In this document: piece by piece, positions 61,622 to 64,000 of the stretch
Numbering within the stretch: position 1 is the stretch's first letter
Layout of the letters: every line of letters begins with the position of its first letter
Origin: Kribbella solani
GTDB taxonomy: Bacteria; Actinomycetota; Actinomycetes; Propionibacteriales; Kribbellaceae
DNA length: 64,000 nt
Reading direction: 5' to 3'
Assembly (NCBI RefSeq): GCF_014205295.1
Contig: NZ_JACHNF010000001.1
Coordinates: forward strand, 3,906,001 to 3,970,000
Position numbers and translations under genes: made by a program
Notes under the pieces: model-generated
Database searches by the model: none
Told to the model about the DNA's origin: nothing
The model's input: only the letters and a program-made list of their open reading frames with translations

Positions 61622-62653
61622 CTACGAGGTGGGACGGAGTCGTTGCAGCGCGGCGGCGGCGACGATCACCAGGCCCTTGATCAGGAGCTGGATGTTGGAG
61701 TCGATGTTGTTCAGGGCGAGGATGTTGTTCAGGACGCCGAGCAGCAGCGCGCCCGCCACCGTTCCGGCCACCGAGCCGCGGCCGCCGGCCAGGCTGGTCC
61801 CACCGATCACCACCGCGGCGATCGCGTCCAGCTCGTACCCGATCCCGTCGTTCGGGCTGCCCTGGTTGAGCTGGACGGCGTGCACGATCCCGGCCAGCGA
61901 CGCGAGCAGCCCGCAGATCGCGAACACCGCGATCTTCACCCGCACCACCGGTACGCCGGACAGCCGGGCCGCCTTCTCGTTGCCGCCGACCGCGTACAGA
62001 TGCCGGGAGAACGCACTGATCCGGAGAAACACCACCGCGGCGATCGCGACCACGGCGAAGATCAGCACCGGGATCGGTACCAGGCCGCCGAAGGTTCGCT
62101 CGCCGAGCAGCGCGAACGACGTCGGCGCCTCGTTCGGCCCGTCGCCGTACGCGATCGCGACGCCTTGGCCACCGGACCAGATCCGGGCCAGACCTCTGGC
62201 TATCTGTAAGCCTGCCAACGTCACGATGAAGGACTGGATCCCGATCATCGCGGTCGCGATGCCCTGCAGCGCACCGAAGACCAGGCCGATCAGGAGTACG
62301 AGCACGACCGACGGCAGGAAGCCCCAGTCGTTCTCCACCATCAGGACCGCCGAACCGACCGCCGCGAGCCCGAGTACCGCGCCGACCGAGAGATCGATGC
62401 CGCCGATCAGGATCACGAACGTCATCCCGACCGCGATGATGCCGATCTCGGACACCGCCCGGACCACGTTCGCCAGGTTGTCGGCGCTGATGAAGAGGAT
62501 GTCGCCGTTCTTCCGCGGCGAGAAGATGATCGCCGCGATGAACACCGCGATCAGCCCGAACACGCTCTGGAACCGGAACAGCGTCGCGGCCACTCCGGCG
62601 GACGACTGCCCGACCGGTGTCGCCGCCACGGCCTTGTCCTGTACGTCGGTCAC
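61622..62653 (-). CDS. ribose-type ABC transporter permease
   Basis: This 343-residue permease of the BPD_transp_2 family has eight to ten membrane segments, with the EIGIIAVGMTFVILIGGIDL, SVGAVLGLAAVGSAVL and GTSLAGGRGSVAGTVAGALL motifs that contact the ATPase. The start ATG at 62653 overlaps the ATPase stop by 4 bp (ATGA), so the genes are translationally coupled. The N-terminal tail is about 35 residues before the first span. Confidence 0.92.
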   Translation of the reverse strand: MTDVQDKAVAATPVGQSSAGVAATLFRFQSVFGLIAVFIAAIIFSPRKNGDILFISADNLANVVRAVSEIGIIAVGMTFVILIGGIDLSVGAVLGLAAVGSAVLMVENDWGFLPSVVLVLLIGLVFGALQGIATAMIGIQSFIVTLAGLQIARGLARIWSGGQGVAIAYGDGPNEAPTSFALLGERTFGGLVPIPVLIFAVVAIAAVVFLRISAFSRHLYAVGGNEKAARLSGVPVVRVKIAVFAICGLLASLAGIVHAVQLNQGSPNDGIGYELDAIAAVVIGGTSLAGGRGSVAGTVAGALLLGVLNNILALNNIDSNIQLLIKGLVIVAAAALQRLRPTS

Positions 62654-64000
62654 CGTACTCCTCCGACCTCGTCGTGAACTGTTCCTTGCCCCATCGCCGC
62701 CGCCAGCAGGTCGCCTTCGCCGGAGTCCGCGGTACTGAACGACGCCACGTCCCGCCCGTCACGCAGTACCACCACGCGATCGCATACCCCGATCAGCTCG
62801 GGTAGTTCGGAGGACGCGAGCAGTACGCCCATGCCCTGCGCGGCGAGCTCGCCCAGGAGCCGGTAGATCTCCGCCTTCGCGCCGATGTCGACGCCGCGCG
62901 TCGGCTCGTCGAGCAGCAGCAGCTTCGGCTCGGTCAGCAGCATCCGCGCGAACACCACCTTCTGCTGGTTACCGCCGGACAACGTGCCGACCTCGTCCTG
63001 CAGCCGGCCGAACTTCAGCCGCAACCGGTCCGCCATCGACACGGTCGCGGCCCGCTCCATCCGCTTCGCGATCACGCCGAGCCGTCCGTACGCCGGCAGG
63101 CTCGAGACGACCGTGTTCGCCAGGATCGAGTGGAACAGGACCAGGCCGGAAGCGCGCCGGTCCTCCGGTACGAAACCGATGCCGTGGGCAAGGGCCTGGC
63201 GCGGCCGGTGGACCTGGATCGGCTTGCCCTGGAGCAGGATTCGACCGAGTCGCGGACCGCTGGGCGCGACCCCGTACAAGGTCTCGAGCAGTTCGGTACG
63301 GCCGGCGCCGAGCAGGCCGGCCAGGCCGACGATCTCGCCGGCGCGGACGGTCAGCGAGATGCCGTCCGGGTCGCGGCGGCCGGGGCGCGGGCGGCGCGGA
63401 CGGACGACCAGGTTCTCGACCCGGAGCAGTTCGTCGCCGGTCTGCGCGTCCGGGGTGGTGAACATGGTCTGTACCGGCCGGCCGACCATCGCCTCGACGA
63501 CTTCGGCCGTACTCAACTCGCGCGGGTCGAAGCTGGTGACGATCCGGCCGTTCCGGAGCACCGTGGCGCGGTCGGCGATCTGCGCGATCTCCTCCATCCG
63601 GTGCGAGATGTAGACGATGCCGACGCCGCTCTGCCGGAGCTCGCGGATCACGTCGAAGAGCCGCTCGACCTCGGCGGTGGTGAGTGCCGAGGTGGGTTCG
63701 TCCATGATCAGCACCCGCGCGTCCAGGGCGATCGCCTTCGCGATCGTGACCAGCTGCTGCTCGCCGACCCGGAGCTCGCCGACCGGGCGGCGCGGGTCGA
63801 GACTGACCCCGCTGCGGTCGAGCAGCTCGCGGGCGGAGCGTTCCATCCGGCGGCGGTCGACGGTCCGCAGCGGCGTACGCAACTCGCGCCCGAGGAAGAT
63901 GTTGTCCGCCACGGAGAGGCCGGGTACGAGGTCCAGCTCCTGGTGGATCATCGCGATGCCCGCGGACTGCGCGTCGGTCGGGCCGTTGAAGCGCACCGGC
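62650..64000 (-). CDS. ribose-type ABC transporter ATPase (5' end cut by window edge)
   Basis: About 450 residues of a two-domain RbsA-like ATPase are visible; the start lies beyond 64000. The first NBD begins at its Q-loop region (AGIAMIHQELDLVPGLSVAD) with signature GELRVGEQQLVTIAKAIALD and Walker B RVLIMDEPTSALT; its Walker A is off the edge. The second NBD is complete, with a degenerate Walker A region (VGLAGLLGAGRTELLETLYG), signature TLSGGNQQKVVFARMLLTEP and Walker B LLLLDEPTRGVD. It drives sugar uptake with the coupled permease and binding protein. Order ATPase-permease-binding protein is the common RbsA-C-B arrangement. Confidence 0.92.
   Translation of the reverse strand, partial: PVRFNGPTDAQSAGIAMIHQELDLVPGLSVADNIFLGRELRTPLRTVDRRRMERSARELLDRSGVSLDPRRPVGELRVGEQQLVTIAKAIALDARVLIMDEPTSALTTAEVERLFDVIRELRQSGVGIVYISHRMEEIAQIADRATVLRNGRIVTSFDPRELSTAEVVEAMVGRPVQTMFTTPDAQTGDELLRVENLVVRPRRPRPGRRDPDGISLTVRAGEIVGLAGLLGAGRTELLETLYGVAPSGPRLGRILLQGKPIQVHRPRQALAHGIGFVPEDRRASGLVLFHSILANTVVSSLPAYGRLGVIAKRMERAATVSMADRLRLKFGRLQDEVGTLSGGNQQKVVFARMLLTEPKLLLLDEPTRGVDIGAKAEIYRLLGELAAQGMGVLLASSELPELIGVCDRVVVLRDGRDVASFSTADSGEGDLLAAAMGQGTVHDEVGGVR

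Overview
The window is about 64 kb of very GC-rich DNA with densely packed genes, many GTG starts and many 1-4 bp stop/start overlaps. The gene set points to a soil actinomycete: ClpS followed by a DUF2017 gene, a DUF3039 protein, a CseB-like response regulator, an AldO-type alditol oxidase, and secreted LamG and Rhs proteins. A Kribbella or other Propionibacteriales-like genome is my best guess; that is an impression, not a measurement. Both ends cut genes: a DUF2017 gene on the left and a sugar ABC ATPase on the right. I saw no rRNA, tRNA, CRISPR array, transposase or phage gene.

Layout. 0-5.9 kb: DUF2017/clpS, divergent pncB with a coupled MarR gene, an alditol oxidase, a YdcF-like protein and a TauE/SafE permease. 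5.9-7.8 kb: a NarL/DesK-type two-component pair. 7.8-19.6 kb: secreted giants, namely a beta-propeller protein, a LamG protein and a 1954-residue YD/Rhs protein. 19.6-27.2 kb: an SDR, the nicotinamidase PncA, an ECF-like sigma factor coupled to a membrane protein, a 5'-nucleotidase, a NodB-type deacetylase and a YcxB-like protein. 27.3-30.7 kb: homogentisate dioxygenase, an uncharacterised protein and fumarylacetoacetase. 30.7-35.15 kb: a compact class I lanthipeptide locus (precursor, LanB, LanC). 35.3-39.1 kb: a secreted GH101 endo-alpha-N-acetylgalactosaminidase. 39.2-42.3 kb: a lipoprotein/CseB/CseC-like envelope-stress operon without a sigma gene. 42.4-46.4 kb: a GlcD-type oxidase, a small secreted protein, and HPPD with a divergent Lrp/AsnC regulator. 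46.6-53.4 kb: IclR, MFS, PhyH/AraC, a degenerate Nudix protein, and SDR/XRE. 53.4-59.2 kb: repeats, an SF2 helicase, Uma2, DUF3039, YqgE, VanZ and malic enzyme. 59.3-64 kb: a LacI regulator and a ribose-type ABC transporter.

How genes work together. HPPD (44.6 kb), HmgA and fumarylacetoacetase form most of the tyrosine/homogentisate route. The missing maleylacetoacetate isomerase step may be carried by the unknown protein coupled to fumarylacetoacetase. PncA and PncB together feed nicotinamide into NAD salvage.

The most interesting items are: the minimal lanthipeptide locus with a three-cysteine core tail and a palindrome upstream of the precursor; three copies of an 88-bp hairpin element in intergenic DNA; the unknown protein of the homogentisate cluster; the orphan C-terminal domain of the Rhs protein; and several strong dyad-symmetric sites next to regulators.
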